A DNA stretch of 64,000 nucleotides. Origin: Gemmatimonadota bacterium. GTDB lineage: Bacteria; Latescibacterota; UBA2968; UBA8231. The notes beneath the pieces were generated by a model that worked only from the letters and a program-made list of their open reading frames with translations, made no database searches and was not told the DNA's origin. The stretch spans positions 1-64,000 of the forward strand of contig JAPPEF010000114.1 in assembly GCA_028875335.1 (NCBI GenBank), in the 5' to 3' direction. Below are positions 17,046 to 26,498 of the stretch, piece after piece; the stretch's first letter is position 1, and each line of letters opens with the position of its first letter. The translations under genes and the position numbers were made by a program.

Positions 17046-17100
17046 AACTGATGTTACGCACCCGGGTAGGGGGCGGTTTGAAACCGCCCCCTACGGCGCA
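17046..17100. repeat. TTACGCA/GTAGGGGGCGGTTT palindrome repeat, copy A
   Basis: Begins with AACTGATGTTACGCA (17046-17060), three bases after the stop of the first discoidin gene. It contains a perfect 29-base palindrome (17066-17094; 14-base arm GTAGGGGGCGGTTT with one central base) and ends in CGGCGCAATAT. The palindrome recurs at 41296-41324 and 59628-59656. As RNA the hairpin would be very stable, but no T-run follows, so it is not a classical terminator. Confidence 0.9.
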
Positions 17101-17124
17101 ATATTTAAAATAGGTTTACTGATT

Positions 17125-19836
17125 ATGAGAGGCCTCCCGATCATTGGGCTAGCTGCGTTGCTCTGCGTCATCGCTTGGGACCGGGCGGAAGGCCAACTTA
17201 CCACCACCGAGTACCTGCCTTGGAGCCAGGCCCAGTCTCGCTTTCTCAACCGCGAGTACTACCCTTGGTGGCACGAGCGCTACGAAAACTACAGCTTGCT
17301 CAGTTACCGCGACTACACGGCCCGTCCCGAGAACCCGACCTACGACCCTTTTGGAGCCTATTTGCTCGATGGGGTGGAGTTGCTGCGCGTGGAGGAATAC
17401 CGCACGCTGGCACCCCAGCGCAGCAGCCGAATTTTTCGCAGCGGCAATCTAGCGGCCACCTTTCGCAACTTGGTCATCATGCGCGATCACTACCGCGACT
17501 GGTCGGCTCGGGTCATGGTCGGCGACGCCCTCGAGGCCCGCTTCACGCCGCTGACTCTCGACAAGGCGCGCCTGCAGGGGTTGCGCTGGGATGGGTCTTC
17601 GTACAAGAATCGCTTTACTGTACTGGGTGCCCGGGTTTCCTCGCCCCTAGTCGGCGGTAACAACAATCTCCCGTTTGCCACCTATTTGTTCGGCGGCCGC
17701 TGGGAAAGCCGGCTGGGCAATGTGCTTACCGTCGGCGGTTCGTACGTCAATCTGCATCTGCGCGACAGTATGCAGCGCCGGGGGTCGACGCGCGGCACTT
17801 TTCCCACGGATCTGGCCAAGACTACGGCCTACTACGTGGTTTTCAGCGACGATTCTCCCGAGGATGATAGCGGCGTGCAAGTGCTGGCGGTGGAAATTTT
17901 TGTCGATGGCACTCCGCTGCCAATCGAGCCGGATATTCGGCGCATCCCGCGCCTTGCCGACCCGGACCACGTCCCCCATCTGCGCCGCCATGGACCTTGG
18001 GCCCCGCAGAGCGTTTCGCGCGACCGCGTCTTCGATCCCCGGCTCAACAATCGACGCAGGGAACGCGGCCTCTTTTTTCAGCAGGGTCTGCCTGTTGCAG
18101 CAGCGGAGTTTCCCCTCGAAGTGGGCGGCACCGACCTGCTGGTCTATCGCTGGGAAATTCCAGCTACGGCCGAGCGCCTGAGCTTTCGCGCCCAAGTGGC
18201 CGGCGACTATAGTATTGACGTGGCGGCGGCCTACGGCTGGGCCGGCGTGCCCAATCGCATCTGGACCGACTGGCACAATGTCGCGCGCGCGCCGCGCAAT
18301 GTGCGGGATGGGTCCAACTTGCGCTGGGTGAGTTTTGAATACGGCTTTCCCACTGCTCAAATCCAGTACGGCAGCGACTTTCTTTGGGAATGGGAGGGGA
18401 CGACCCTTGCGGGCGAGTTGGTCGAAAACGTTGGGTATCGCCGCTTTCCTGGCGCCAGCCAGCATCAGCGCCGCGCTAGCCGGGCCTTTTTCCTCAAGGG
18501 GCTGCACCAGGGCTTCGGCGAGCTCAGCCGAGCCATGGATAGCCTCGCAGTTGGCCTCGAGGTGTTTCGCCTGCCGGCGGCGTACGCTACCACTCTGCCC
18601 ATGTGGTCGGAACGAGCCGACAAGGTTCTGGACTACTCGCTGGTCGATGACAACGACGACGGCGACTACTGGGAGGACCGCTGGGAGCACTGGGATCCGC
18701 TCGACCCACTCTACATCAGCCTGAAGGATGCCGCTGGCGTGGATCCGGAGAGTCAGCCGACTCAGGCCGCCATTGACTACCTGCCCGGCAACTTAGGCAA
18801 CGGCGTTGGGTACGGGGTTTTTCCCGGGCTGGACCAAGATGGGGACGGGGTTTTAGAGATCAATGTCAACCAGAACCAGATACCCGACTACGCCGAGCCC
18901 TTCCTCATGTACGCCGTTGAACCAGACGATTTTGTGTACGGCGACGACTTCAACAACAATGGCGTAGTGGATCGGCGTGAGAACGACAATCTGCCGGACT
19001 ATCCCTATCCGCTCGACAGCCGTGGGTACCATTCATTTGCCCTGCTCCACCCCCGCTCATTCTGGCAATTCCGCCTCGGGCAGTACCGGATTGAACAGCG
19101 CGCTGGTGCCGGCCGCAACCAAGTCGCGTACGGGGAGGCGCAATACCAAAGGGGGCACGTACAGCTCAATGTGCGCAGTAAGCGGGTGCGCGATACTATC
19201 GCCGATCCAGTGTACCAGCACGTCGTCGATCCGCTGACCGCGACCAATACTGCGATCAAAATCAAACCCGATCTACTGCTGGCGCGAAATAGCTGGCTTC
19301 ACACCCTGTACGGCACCGCGGGATACGCGCCTATCCCCGGGGTGCAAGTCAAAGCCACCACCAAGCTCGAAATCAACCGCATGCTGGAGGTGCTGGACCA
19401 ACGCAGTCATATTATCGACTGGACTTGGGCCAGCAAGGCGGATTACACCTTTGTGCGCCAGGGCCTGAAAATCCGCCCCAGCGCCAAACTGAGGCTTCAG
19501 CGCCGCACCGCCCCCGAGGATCTGCTGTTGCCGCTCCGCACGTATGAACTTTTCCCCATCCTGCAAGCGGATTACGCACTGGGCCAAGCTACGGTGCTGC
19601 GCTTTGGCATTCAGGGTTTGCCGGGCTGGCCGCACATCTTTCGCAACCCGGAGTACCCGACCGGAGATTTCACGGCTCGCCACTACCTTTTTGCCATTGA
19701 GAATCGCAGTCACAATCGGGGATTCGATCTCAGTCTCAATTTGGGTTTCCGCGCCAGCCACACCCGCTTTGTGCATACTCCTGGCCGTAGGGCGCGCAAC
19801 TTCAGAGAATTTTTCGTTCAGGCGCGGGTGCTGTGA
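17125..19836 (+). CDS. Large outer-membrane beta-barrel-like protein with acidic DDNDD module, paralogue 1
   Basis: 903 residues with a signal peptide (MRGLPIIGLAALLCVIAW...AEG). Three regions are visible. The N-terminal part contains 'YRDWSARVMVGDALEARFT' followed by 'PLTL' (FTPLTL at about 140) and an 'FSDDSPEDDSG' loop. An acidic segment (507-628) carries 'VDDNDDGDYWED', 'GVFPGLDQDGDG', 'PDYAEPFLMYAVEPDDF', 'GDDFNNNGVVD' and 'PDYPYP', which look like calcium-binding Asp/Asn loops. The last 270 residues alternate polar and hydrophobic positions and end in FFVQARVL, as outer-membrane barrels do. Three paralogues share this plan (20072-22741, 23678-26494, 59704-62367). I know no named family for it. 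Likely an outer-membrane channel or assembly factor serving the adjacent discoidin protein (inference). Confidence 0.8.
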   Translation: MRGLPIIGLAALLCVIAWDRAEGQLTTTEYLPWSQAQSRFLNREYYPWWHERYENYSLLSYRDYTARPENPTYDPFGAYLLDGVELLRVEEYRTLAPQRSSRIFRSGNLAATFRNLVIMRDHYRDWSARVMVGDALEARFTPLTLDKARLQGLRWDGSSYKNRFTVLGARVSSPLVGGNNNLPFATYLFGGRWESRLGNVLTVGGSYVNLHLRDSMQRRGSTRGTFPTDLAKTTAYYVVFSDDSPEDDSGVQVLAVEIFVDGTPLPIEPDIRRIPRLADPDHVPHLRRHGPWAPQSVSRDRVFDPRLNNRRRERGLFFQQGLPVAAAEFPLEVGGTDLLVYRWEIPATAERLSFRAQVAGDYSIDVAAAYGWAGVPNRIWTDWHNVARAPRNVRDGSNLRWVSFEYGFPTAQIQYGSDFLWEWEGTTLAGELVENVGYRRFPGASQHQRRASRAFFLKGLHQGFGELSRAMDSLAVGLEVFRLPAAYATTLPMWSERADKVLDYSLVDDNDDGDYWEDRWEHWDPLDPLYISLKDAAGVDPESQPTQAAIDYLPGNLGNGVGYGVFPGLDQDGDGVLEINVNQNQIPDYAEPFLMYAVEPDDFVYGDDFNNNGVVDRRENDNLPDYPYPLDSRGYHSFALLHPRSFWQFRLGQYRIEQRAGAGRNQVAYGEAQYQRGHVQLNVRSKRVRDTIADPVYQHVVDPLTATNTAIKIKPDLLLARNSWLHTLYGTAGYAPIPGVQVKATTKLEINRMLEVLDQRSHIIDWTWASKADYTFVRQGLKIRPSAKLRLQRRTAPEDLLLPLRTYELFPILQADYALGQATVLRFGIQGLPGWPHIFRNPEYPTGDFTARHYLFAIENRSHNRGFDLSLNLGFRASHTRFVHTPGRRARNFREFFVQARVL

Positions 19837-19848
19837 TGTTATCCGCAG

Positions 19849-20004
19849 CTAAGTACACGACAGTAGAGCGGTATGAGATGCTTCGCTTCGCTCAGCATGA
19901 CAACAGGGGCACCATCACTTGTCATGCTGAGCGGAGCAAAGCGGAGTCGAAGCATCTCAGCGCTCCCATGCCTAACGTCCAGTGGATTACTGTCGTGTAC
20001 TTAG
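19849..20004. mobile_element. MITE-like inverted-repeat element, copy 1 (156 bp)
   Basis: Bounded by perfect 17-bp terminal inverted repeats: CTAAGTACACGACAGTA at 19849-19865 and its reverse complement at 19988-20004. Inside is a second pair of long arms, GAGATGCTTCGCTTCGCTC followed by AGCATGACA on the left and the matching TGTCATGCTGAGCG...CGAAGCATCTC on the right. It encodes no protein. Its internal orientation is opposite to copies 2 and 3. It fills the gap between barrel paralogues 1 and 2. Confidence 0.88.
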
Positions 20005-20036
20005 ATCCGCAGATGGACGCAGATGGAACGCAGATG
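20005..20036. repeat. ATCCGCAGATG-type short repeat, copy 1
   Basis: A run of near-identical CGCAGATGGA units abuts the right end of the MITE-like element. A related repeat with the same ATCCGCAGATG opening occurs at 33204-33233. Both lie just upstream of a gene for an exported protein. Function unknown. Confidence 0.7.
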
Positions 20037-20071
20037 GGGCGATTGATTTTTATCGAGGGGTGCGTACTGTG

Positions 20072-22741
20072 ATGGTCCTCGTCCTCATCTTCTTGGCTTG
20101 GTCCGCGCCTGTCTTTGGGCAACTGCTCTACGATGCTGAGGAGCGCTACGAGAGCTATGCGCGCCAGGGGTATCGCGCGTACAACTCGGGGATCTTTGGC
20201 CAAGTTACGCGCAATGTGTACGACGATTTGGGCAATTTTGTCCTCGACGGGGTCGGCGTTTTTGAGTTGGAGGAAGGGCGGACCAATCCGCCCGAATCGG
20301 GTAGCTTTATCGACAAGAGCCGCTTTTACCAGCAGTACCTCAATCGTCTGCTCGTGGCCCAGGACAGCTATGGCAATTGGAGCAGCCGGCTGATCGTCGG
20401 CGACCGCATTCGCACCAAGTTTACCGCCCTCACCCTTGACCTAGTTGCGCTCAACGGTGCCCGCTGGGACGCCGATGTCGATGGCAGCCAATTTTCCTTT
20501 GTCACGTCGCGTCTCGACTGGCCCATCTTCCCAGGGGATAATCTCGAACTGCACGGTGCCCGGGATTGGGCTACCTACCTGCTCGGCGGCCACGTCCAGC
20601 GCAAGTTCGGGGTGCTGGACTTGAGTTTCTCCTATGTCAATTTGCACCGCACCAACAGTCTGACCTCGTGGGGCGATAACAGCATCAAGGGCGTGGTGCC
20701 GCGCAAGAACACGCCGCCGGCCTATATAGTGGTCAAGTTCGGCGATGGTTCGCCCGAGGATGGCGGTGGGGCCCGGATTTACGACCTGTATATCGAAGGG
20801 ACGCTCGGAACCGTCCAACCGCTCGTCACCCGCCACGATAGCGAGCAAGTCGATAGAACTTATCCCAATCGCGACCGCTTCTTTCCGCTGGGCAAGACCA
20901 TCCCGCCGTACATCGAGTTTCTCCGGGGAGACCTGGCCGTGGAGCCGGCCGAGCAAGGGGAATTTCTCGAAGCCAATGGCTCGGAGTTTTTGCTCTACTG
21001 GTTCAAAATACCCCAGGAAATGCGGGGGCAGGTCGAGCGCTTGCGCTTTCGCGGGCTGGTGGCCAATGACTACCTCATTGAAATGGCCGAGATTTTTCTG
21101 CCGGCTGCGGCCACGTCATCGTCCAACGTCGATATAACTGGAGAACGCGCCACCTTTTTCTATCCGGTGATCGCGGCCGAGGGCCAAGTGCACGACGGGT
21201 CCAACCGGCGCTGGGTGGACTTTGAGTACGGCCGCCACACGGGCCGCACCAATGCCAGCCTGCGCCTCGAAGTGCAGCGCCGGGATTTCTCCCTGCGCAC
21301 TGAGTTCGCCCGCACCTTTGAATTTCGCCAGTATCCCTCCCACGCCGGAGATGGCAAGTGGCAGCGCCGCACGGCCGACGCCTTTTTTGTCAATACCACC
21401 CGGGATTGGCGCCGCGCCAGCTTAGGCTTTGAGGTCTTCCGCATTGCGCCCCAGTACAGCACTAGCATCTCCGTCGAGGACCGGAATTATCGCACGTACA
21501 CCGAGGATTTGCGCAGCCCCTTCAGCGTCTTTCCGAGCTTTGACGAGCGCTACAACAACACCCTCGAATTGTCCACGGTAGATGACAACGACGACCGCGA
21601 CCGCTTTCCCGACATGCACTTCATACCAAGTTTTGCCGATAACGACGGCATTTTTCCCGGCCTCGACCTCGATCAGGACGGCCAGCCCGATCCCAATGAA
21701 AACGGCAACACCGCTCCCGACTACCTCGAGCCTTTTGTACTCTATAACGTCGATCCGCCCGAATACGACTACGGCGACGATTTCGACAACAACGGCATCA
21801 TCGACCATCGGGAGGACGACTTTGAGCCCGATTATCCCTATGATGTCGATACCCAGGGCCATCACCTGTTCGCCGGCCTGCGCCCTCGCGCCGGGCTTGA
21901 ATTCACCTTGGGGCACTACCGCACGCGCCAGATCTGGGGAGCGGGAAAAAACCGCGTCTCGTATTTCAAGACGGCCTATCAGCGCTCCCTTTTTCCGTAC
22001 GGCCGCGTGGAATTTTTCAATGTGTTCAAGCAGGTGCAAGACGACATTGGGGACGACACCCCGCAGTTTTTGCCGCGCGTCTCCAATGCCCTGCCCTTTG
22101 AGGTGCGGGGCACCTTTGATGCCAATGTGGATAATTTTGAACTAGTCGAGGACGAGTTGGCCATGCGCAATAGCTTGGTCAACACGGCCTATCTCAAGGC
22201 CACCTTCTTCCGCATCGACAACCTCAACATCGACCAGCGCCTCAAGTACGACGTCAATTTCCAGCGCCCCACATCCCTACAACCCGCCAATCGGATCGGT
22301 GCCTGGTCCTGGGTCTTGAGAGCGGCGTATAATTGGAATGTGGGCAGTTTGACGGTGACGCCCCGAATCAAGTACATGGGCTTTGTGCGGCGCGATCGCA
22401 GCGCTCGGGTGCGGCCCATTTCAGAGCGCTTTTTCTATCCGATTCTGACCGCGACGTACGATCTCACGCCCATGACCCGCTTCAGCGCTGGTGCCCAGGG
22501 CCTACCCTTGCTCAAAAGCAGGTACCGCGATCGCGTCAACGGTGCCGTCAACTATGGGGCCGAGGACTATGTGGTCATGGTGACCAATAGGACGACCTAC
22601 AAGGGCTACCACCTCAGTCTGAGCACGGGCTACCAACGCAAACAACTGCAATTCGACGACCGCTCGCGCCAAGTCGAAGACATTGACCAAGTTTTGTTTT
22701 TCATGCGCCTAGTCATGGGATTGGAGCCGTTCAAAGGATGA
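20072..22741 (+). CDS. Large outer-membrane beta-barrel-like protein with acidic DDNDD module, paralogue 2
   Basis: 889 residues from ATG 20072 (a GTG three bases earlier is possible; GAGGGG at 20055-20060 suits either). Residues 1-16 are a signal peptide ending in PVFG-Q. It follows the family plan: 'NWSSRLIVGDRIRTKFTALT', 'GDGSPEDGGG', an acidic module at 503-590 ('VDDNDDRDRFPD', 'GIFPGLDLDQDGQPD', 'PDYLEPFVLYNVDPPEY', 'GDDFDNNGIIDHREDD', 'PDYPY') and a C-terminal region of alternating strands ending FFMRLVMGLEPFKG. A distinguishing point is a very short post-module spacer. It sits between a MITE-like element and a RES-Xre toxin-antitoxin pair, so it is probably its own transcription unit. 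Confidence 0.8.
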   Translation: MVLVLIFLAWSAPVFGQLLYDAEERYESYARQGYRAYNSGIFGQVTRNVYDDLGNFVLDGVGVFELEEGRTNPPESGSFIDKSRFYQQYLNRLLVAQDSYGNWSSRLIVGDRIRTKFTALTLDLVALNGARWDADVDGSQFSFVTSRLDWPIFPGDNLELHGARDWATYLLGGHVQRKFGVLDLSFSYVNLHRTNSLTSWGDNSIKGVVPRKNTPPAYIVVKFGDGSPEDGGGARIYDLYIEGTLGTVQPLVTRHDSEQVDRTYPNRDRFFPLGKTIPPYIEFLRGDLAVEPAEQGEFLEANGSEFLLYWFKIPQEMRGQVERLRFRGLVANDYLIEMAEIFLPAAATSSSNVDITGERATFFYPVIAAEGQVHDGSNRRWVDFEYGRHTGRTNASLRLEVQRRDFSLRTEFARTFEFRQYPSHAGDGKWQRRTADAFFVNTTRDWRRASLGFEVFRIAPQYSTSISVEDRNYRTYTEDLRSPFSVFPSFDERYNNTLELSTVDDNDDRDRFPDMHFIPSFADNDGIFPGLDLDQDGQPDPNENGNTAPDYLEPFVLYNVDPPEYDYGDDFDNNGIIDHREDDFEPDYPYDVDTQGHHLFAGLRPRAGLEFTLGHYRTRQIWGAGKNRVSYFKTAYQRSLFPYGRVEFFNVFKQVQDDIGDDTPQFLPRVSNALPFEVRGTFDANVDNFELVEDELAMRNSLVNTAYLKATFFRIDNLNIDQRLKYDVNFQRPTSLQPANRIGAWSWVLRAAYNWNVGSLTVTPRIKYMGFVRRDRSARVRPISERFFYPILTATYDLTPMTRFSAGAQGLPLLKSRYRDRVNGAVNYGAEDYVVMVTNRTTYKGYHLSLSTGYQRKQLQFDDRSRQVEDIDQVLFFMRLVMGLEPFKG

Positions 22742-22746
22742 TATTA

Positions 22747-22769
22747 TTTTGTTTTACCCCACAACAAAA
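22747..22769. promoter_or_regulatory. Inverted repeat in the toxin-antitoxin leader (possible operator)
   Basis: TTTTGTT (22747-22753) and AACAAAA (22763-22769) form a perfect 7-bp inverted repeat separated by nine bases, 14 bp before the antitoxin ATG. Xre-type antitoxins commonly bind palindromes in their own promoter, so this is a candidate autoregulatory site. The match is AT-rich and could be chance. Confidence 0.4.
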
Positions 22770-22783
22770 CACGAGGTGTCGTC

Positions 22784-23134
22784 ATGCAGTTTCAGGAATT
22801 AGTTGAAGATCAGGTGTTCTCGCCAACGCTCGTCGCAGCGGCGCTACGCACGACCAAAGCCGAGATCGCCGGTACGCTGGGGCTTGGCCGCAATGCCTTT
22901 TCGGGCACCTCGCGGATCCGGGCGCGGAAGACGCAGACGCGACTGCGGCAGATGTTGGAAATTCTCCACCGGGTCGAGGCCCAAACCGGCTCCGAGTTGG
23001 CCGCCTATGCTTGGTTCCGGGCCGAACCTTTGCCGGGCTTTGGCGGCCTGACGCCCGACCAGCTTCTGCGCGAGGGCCGAGCCGACCAAGTACATGCCCA
23101 TCTCGACCGAGTCGTCGCTGGTGGTTATGCCTGA
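22784..23134 (+). CDS. Xre/MbcA/ParS-type antitoxin of a RES-Xre pair
   Basis: 116 residues. The N-terminal half is helix-turn-helix-like ('PTLVAAALRTTKAEIAGTLG'). The C-terminal half is the DUF2384 toxin-binding type ('GGLTPDQLLREGRADQVHAH', ending 'LDRVVAGGYA'). In known RES-Xre systems this protein binds and silences the NAD-consuming toxin and represses its own operon. The stop codon overlaps the ATG of the toxin (TGATG), the standard order and coupling for these modules. The start is the ATG at 22784 behind a modest GAGG site. Confidence 0.9.
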   Translation: MQFQELVEDQVFSPTLVAAALRTTKAEIAGTLGLGRNAFSGTSRIRARKTQTRLRQMLEILHRVEAQTGSELAAYAWFRAEPLPGFGGLTPDQLLREGRADQVHAHLDRVVAGGYA

Positions 23135-23646
23135 TGCGGTTCCAAGGGCTCGCGTACCGCGCACACAATCCGCACTGGTCTTGGTCGCCGGTCTCGGGGG
23201 AGGGAGCGCGTCTTCATGGGGGCCGATTCAACCGGATCGGTGTTCCCGCTCTCTATACGTCCCTGTCGCCGGTCACCGCCATGAGAGAGGCGAGTCCGCT
23301 GGGGCGGCCGATGCAGCCGATCGTATTGTGCGCTTATGAAGTAGATGCCGAGCCGGTATTCGATGCGCTGAACCCATCACAGCGGGTGGCCCACGCCGTG
23401 ACCGATTTTGAACTTAGTTGCCCAGACTGGGAGCGCGAAATGCTGGATGGTGCCATCCCGGCCTCCCAGGCATTGGCAGATCGGCTGATCGCGGCTGGCT
23501 ATTTGGGGATGCGCGTCCAGAGTTTCGCGTTAGGGGCTAGGGCCGATGATCTCAATCTGGTGTTCTGGCACTGGAGTGATCGTCGGCCGAGCCGCGTCGT
23601 GGTGATTGATGACGAGGGACGCCTCCCCAAGAATCCATCATCCTGA
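23134..23646 (+). CDS. RES-domain toxin (NAD-degrading family)
   Basis: 170 residues from the ATG at 23134, sharing TGATG with the antitoxin stop. The RES signature is present: 'YRAHNPHWSWSP', then 'GARLHGGRFNRIGVPALYTS' with two arginines and the tyrosine, and 'TAMREAS' with the glutamate. In characterised members (MbcT, ParT) these residues handle NAD+, and the protein depletes NAD or modifies targets when free of antitoxin. Length and motif order are complete, so it looks functional. The module sits between barrel paralogues 2 and 3, and may have been inserted into or stabilised the cluster. Confidence 0.9.
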   Translation: MRFQGLAYRAHNPHWSWSPVSGEGARLHGGRFNRIGVPALYTSLSPVTAMREASPLGRPMQPIVLCAYEVDAEPVFDALNPSQRVAHAVTDFELSCPDWEREMLDGAIPASQALADRLIAAGYLGMRVQSFALGARADDLNLVFWHWSDRRPSRVVVIDDEGRLPKNPSS

Positions 23647-23677
23647 CGCTTATAACAAACTCACAAATGGAATATTA

Positions 23678-26494
23678 ATGAGAGCAGCCATTGGCCTAGG
23701 GCTCTTGCTCCTCTTGCCGGCCCTCCCAGTTCCGGGGCTCAAAGCCGAGGAGTCCAAGCCCCGGCCCGGGGTGCCGACCTTTCTCCCGGCCCATCCCTTC
23801 GTCCACCGGCCCGGACGCCCCTATGTCAACCGCGCGAAAACGGACTACGAGATCCCGGATCAGACCTTGCTGCCACCCTTTGACCGGCGCAATTACTACG
23901 GCCCGCTCGGCCATCATTTGATTTACGGGTACGACGTGTTTTCGTGGCGGGAGACGCGCGCTGACTTCCCCATTGGCCAAGCGCCCAACAGCGAGCTCTT
24001 CAAGCAGAACGCGCGCTATGGGCTGCTGGACCGCAATATCGTCGGCTTCGACAGTTACAACGACTGGTCCGCTCGGCTGATCATCGGCGACGAGATCCGC
24101 ACCTTTTTTACGCCCCTGACCCTCGATATGACCGGCGTCAACGGGATCCGCCTCGACGTGGACAAAGGGCCGACCCAATTCTCGCTGTTGGCCTCGCGCT
24201 TCCGCGACCCCATCTGGGTGGCCGGCACCCCGCGATCAGAAGCGCGCAACGCATCTCTACTCACGGGCGGACGCGGTGAGTTGCACTTAGGTGCGCTCAC
24301 TTTGGGAGCTAGTGGCGTCCACTTCAATCTCTTCGACAGCGCGCAGGGCGATTTTTCCCTCCGAGGCGATCTGCGCGGGGACCAAGTTTTGCCCAGTTTT
24401 ATCATTGCGCGCTTTGCCGACGATTCCCCGGGCGACGAGCGCGCTGGCGCTGCTATTTCCGAGGTGCGTCTGCTGATCAATGGCGAGTACCGGCCGGATA
24501 TCGCGCCCGAGTTGGTGCGCATTGACGCCCGCAATCCCACGGCCGTGGGCCTCAACAATCGGCTCACCGGCCAGTTTCAGCGGCGTCCGTACACCGACCA
24601 AGGTACGCGCTATGCCGATTTTTTCTACCTGCGCCGCCACTTGCAGGGCGAGGACGTCTCCCGCAACGTCAACTTAGGCGAACTGGTGAACTTTATTGTG
24701 CCCATTGAGGCAGACGCTGAATTGCGCGCCGATGGCTACGATGTCATTCTGGCCTTTTTCGATCTGACGCAGGAGTATTTTGTCGAGCAGGTCGAAGTGG
24801 AAGCCGTGGTGGGCAACGACTATCGGGTGGAGTTGGTCGGCTTGTACGAAGCCGAACCCAAGGCCACTCAGGAACAGGCGCGCTGGCGCTTGGCCAACCT
24901 CGAATCGCTGCGCCGCGCTCCGGGCAATGTTCAAGACCTGTCCAATGCAACGCAGATCCGCCTCGACGCCGGAGCTTGGACTGGCCGCACCGTGGTCGGC
25001 GTTGACGGCTATTTTGAAAGAGGTCGCACCCGCATCCGCGGGGAATTTGCCCGTAGCATTGAGTACTTGCGCTATCCAGACGGCCGGCCCGGACATCGCC
25101 CCCCGAGGGAATTCGAGGGCGTGCGCCGGTGGAATGGAGCGCGCAGCACCACTCGGGACGCCTCGTACTATCTGACCGCGGAGTGGGCCAGTTCCCATGT
25201 CGAAGTGGGGGGCGAATTGTTTTCCGTGGGGCCGGATTTCACCCGCCAGTTGATCGGCGACCACGTAGCCGCAGTGCCGGGGGCTGAGATCTCCGACGGC
25301 TTTGTCGAGGACAATGACGACGACGACCGCTGGCCCGACCGGGGTCCCGGAGCGCGGGGCGGCCACCACGGCGCGACCGACTACGACCCAGATGGGGTCT
25401 TCCCCGGCAACGACGAGGACAACGACGGCATTCCCGATACCAATCGCAATGGCAATGCCCTGCCCGATTACGTCGAGCCTTTTTTGCTCTTTGCGGTGGA
25501 ACCGGACGCGTACTTCTACGGCCGCGACTGGAACCACAACGGCATCGCCGATGTGCGCGAGGACGACCTAGAACCCGATCTGCCCTACCAGCAGGACCAG
25601 CGAGGCGGCCACGTCTTCGGTCGGCTGCTCCTGCCCGGCGGCTGGTCTGTCGGGGTGGGGCGGCTCAAGGCCAAAGGCATTTCTAGCGAGCGGCGCAACG
25701 AGATCGACTACGCCAGTATTGCCCTGCCGCGCCGCGATTGGCAGCAGGGCTATTTCGCCGGCGAGATTTTCTTGCAGCGCGTCCACGACGATTTTGCCAA
25801 CCCGTACCAGACCTTTGAAGAAACCCTGTCGGAACCCGCTCCCGATGCGCCGTACCACAGCCCTGGTTCCCTAGTGTACGACCGCACCACGGTGGGGGAT
25901 TTGCTCGAGTGGCGCGACAGTATCGACCGCCAGCACTACCTCGAAGGAGCGTGGTGGCCGCTGGCCGGCCTGCGCTTGGACGGCAATATGCGCTATGCCA
26001 TCAACCGCCAGCAGGCCGCAGTGCTGTCCGATGGTTCGGATCAGGGTGCCGACGAAATCCGCCTGTTGACCTTGGTTGCGCGAACTGCGTACCACTGGGA
26101 AGCAACGACCAACTGGCTGGTGGTTTTTCAGGGCAAGGGACTGTACTTGCGCCGCAACCGCGACAGTCTGCCGGTCGCGCTGGAGGACGAGTGGACGTTG
26201 GTCCCCATCCTCAAGGCCCAGTACCGGCTGACGCCGCGCACTGAATTTTCCTGCGGGATGCAGGGTTTGCCCTTTTTGCCGCTGAGCAAAAAAGACCGCA
26301 CTGATAACCGCAATAGTTTTACCGAGGCCGTGCGGGTCGTGCAACTGACCAATCACTCGAACTATTTCGGCTATGCGCTCTCGACCAATGTGGGCCTGCG
26401 CCTCACTCGCCGGATTTTTGACGATCCCACCCGCGCCGGAGACGATTTAGACGTCACCTCATTGTTCATGCGGGTGTTTTTAGGGTTTGAGTGA
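23678..26494 (+). CDS. Large outer-membrane beta-barrel-like protein with acidic DDNDD module, paralogue 3
   Basis: 938 residues from ATG 23678. Signal peptide MRAAIGLGLLLLLPALPVPG with a cut near LKA-E. After a proline-rich linker (about 28-60) the family plan follows: 'YNDWSARLIIGDEIRTFFTP', 'ADDSPGDERAG', the acidic module at 543-637 ('VEDNDDDDRWPD', 'GVFPGNDEDNDGIPD', 'PDYVEPFLLFAVEPDAY', 'GRDWNHNGIADVREDD', 'PDLPY') and a C-terminal barrel-like part ending SLFMRVFLGFE. It is the longest of the four paralogues. The AgmX-tail lipoprotein gene starts four bases after its stop, so the two are very probably one transcript and may work together. Confidence 0.8.
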   Translation: MRAAIGLGLLLLLPALPVPGLKAEESKPRPGVPTFLPAHPFVHRPGRPYVNRAKTDYEIPDQTLLPPFDRRNYYGPLGHHLIYGYDVFSWRETRADFPIGQAPNSELFKQNARYGLLDRNIVGFDSYNDWSARLIIGDEIRTFFTPLTLDMTGVNGIRLDVDKGPTQFSLLASRFRDPIWVAGTPRSEARNASLLTGGRGELHLGALTLGASGVHFNLFDSAQGDFSLRGDLRGDQVLPSFIIARFADDSPGDERAGAAISEVRLLINGEYRPDIAPELVRIDARNPTAVGLNNRLTGQFQRRPYTDQGTRYADFFYLRRHLQGEDVSRNVNLGELVNFIVPIEADAELRADGYDVILAFFDLTQEYFVEQVEVEAVVGNDYRVELVGLYEAEPKATQEQARWRLANLESLRRAPGNVQDLSNATQIRLDAGAWTGRTVVGVDGYFERGRTRIRGEFARSIEYLRYPDGRPGHRPPREFEGVRRWNGARSTTRDASYYLTAEWASSHVEVGGELFSVGPDFTRQLIGDHVAAVPGAEISDGFVEDNDDDDRWPDRGPGARGGHHGATDYDPDGVFPGNDEDNDGIPDTNRNGNALPDYVEPFLLFAVEPDAYFYGRDWNHNGIADVREDDLEPDLPYQQDQRGGHVFGRLLLPGGWSVGVGRLKAKGISSERRNEIDYASIALPRRDWQQGYFAGEIFLQRVHDDFANPYQTFEETLSEPAPDAPYHSPGSLVYDRTTVGDLLEWRDSIDRQHYLEGAWWPLAGLRLDGNMRYAINRQQAAVLSDGSDQGADEIRLLTLVARTAYHWEATTNWLVVFQGKGLYLRRNRDSLPVALEDEWTLVPILKAQYRLTPRTEFSCGMQGLPFLPLSKKDRTDNRNSFTEAVRVVQLTNHSNYFGYALSTNVGLRLTRRIFDDPTRAGDDLDVTSLFMRVFLGFE

Positions 26495-26498
26495 GCCG

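Noticed and set aside
17066..17094. Treating the GTAGGGGGCGGTTT palindromes as Rho-independent terminators
   Set aside because: The hairpins are strong but no T-run follows any copy, and the same sequence occurs in both orientations relative to genes.
17647..18690. A 347-codon minus-strand frame opposite barrel paralogue 1
   Set aside because: The plus-strand protein is conserved with three paralogues through this region, and the minus-strand translation has no recognisable domain.
17125..22741. Naming the DDNDD barrels as SprA-type type IX secretion translocons
   Set aside because: SprA is about 2400 residues and I see no diagnostic SprA motif; the large-barrel resemblance alone does not justify the name.
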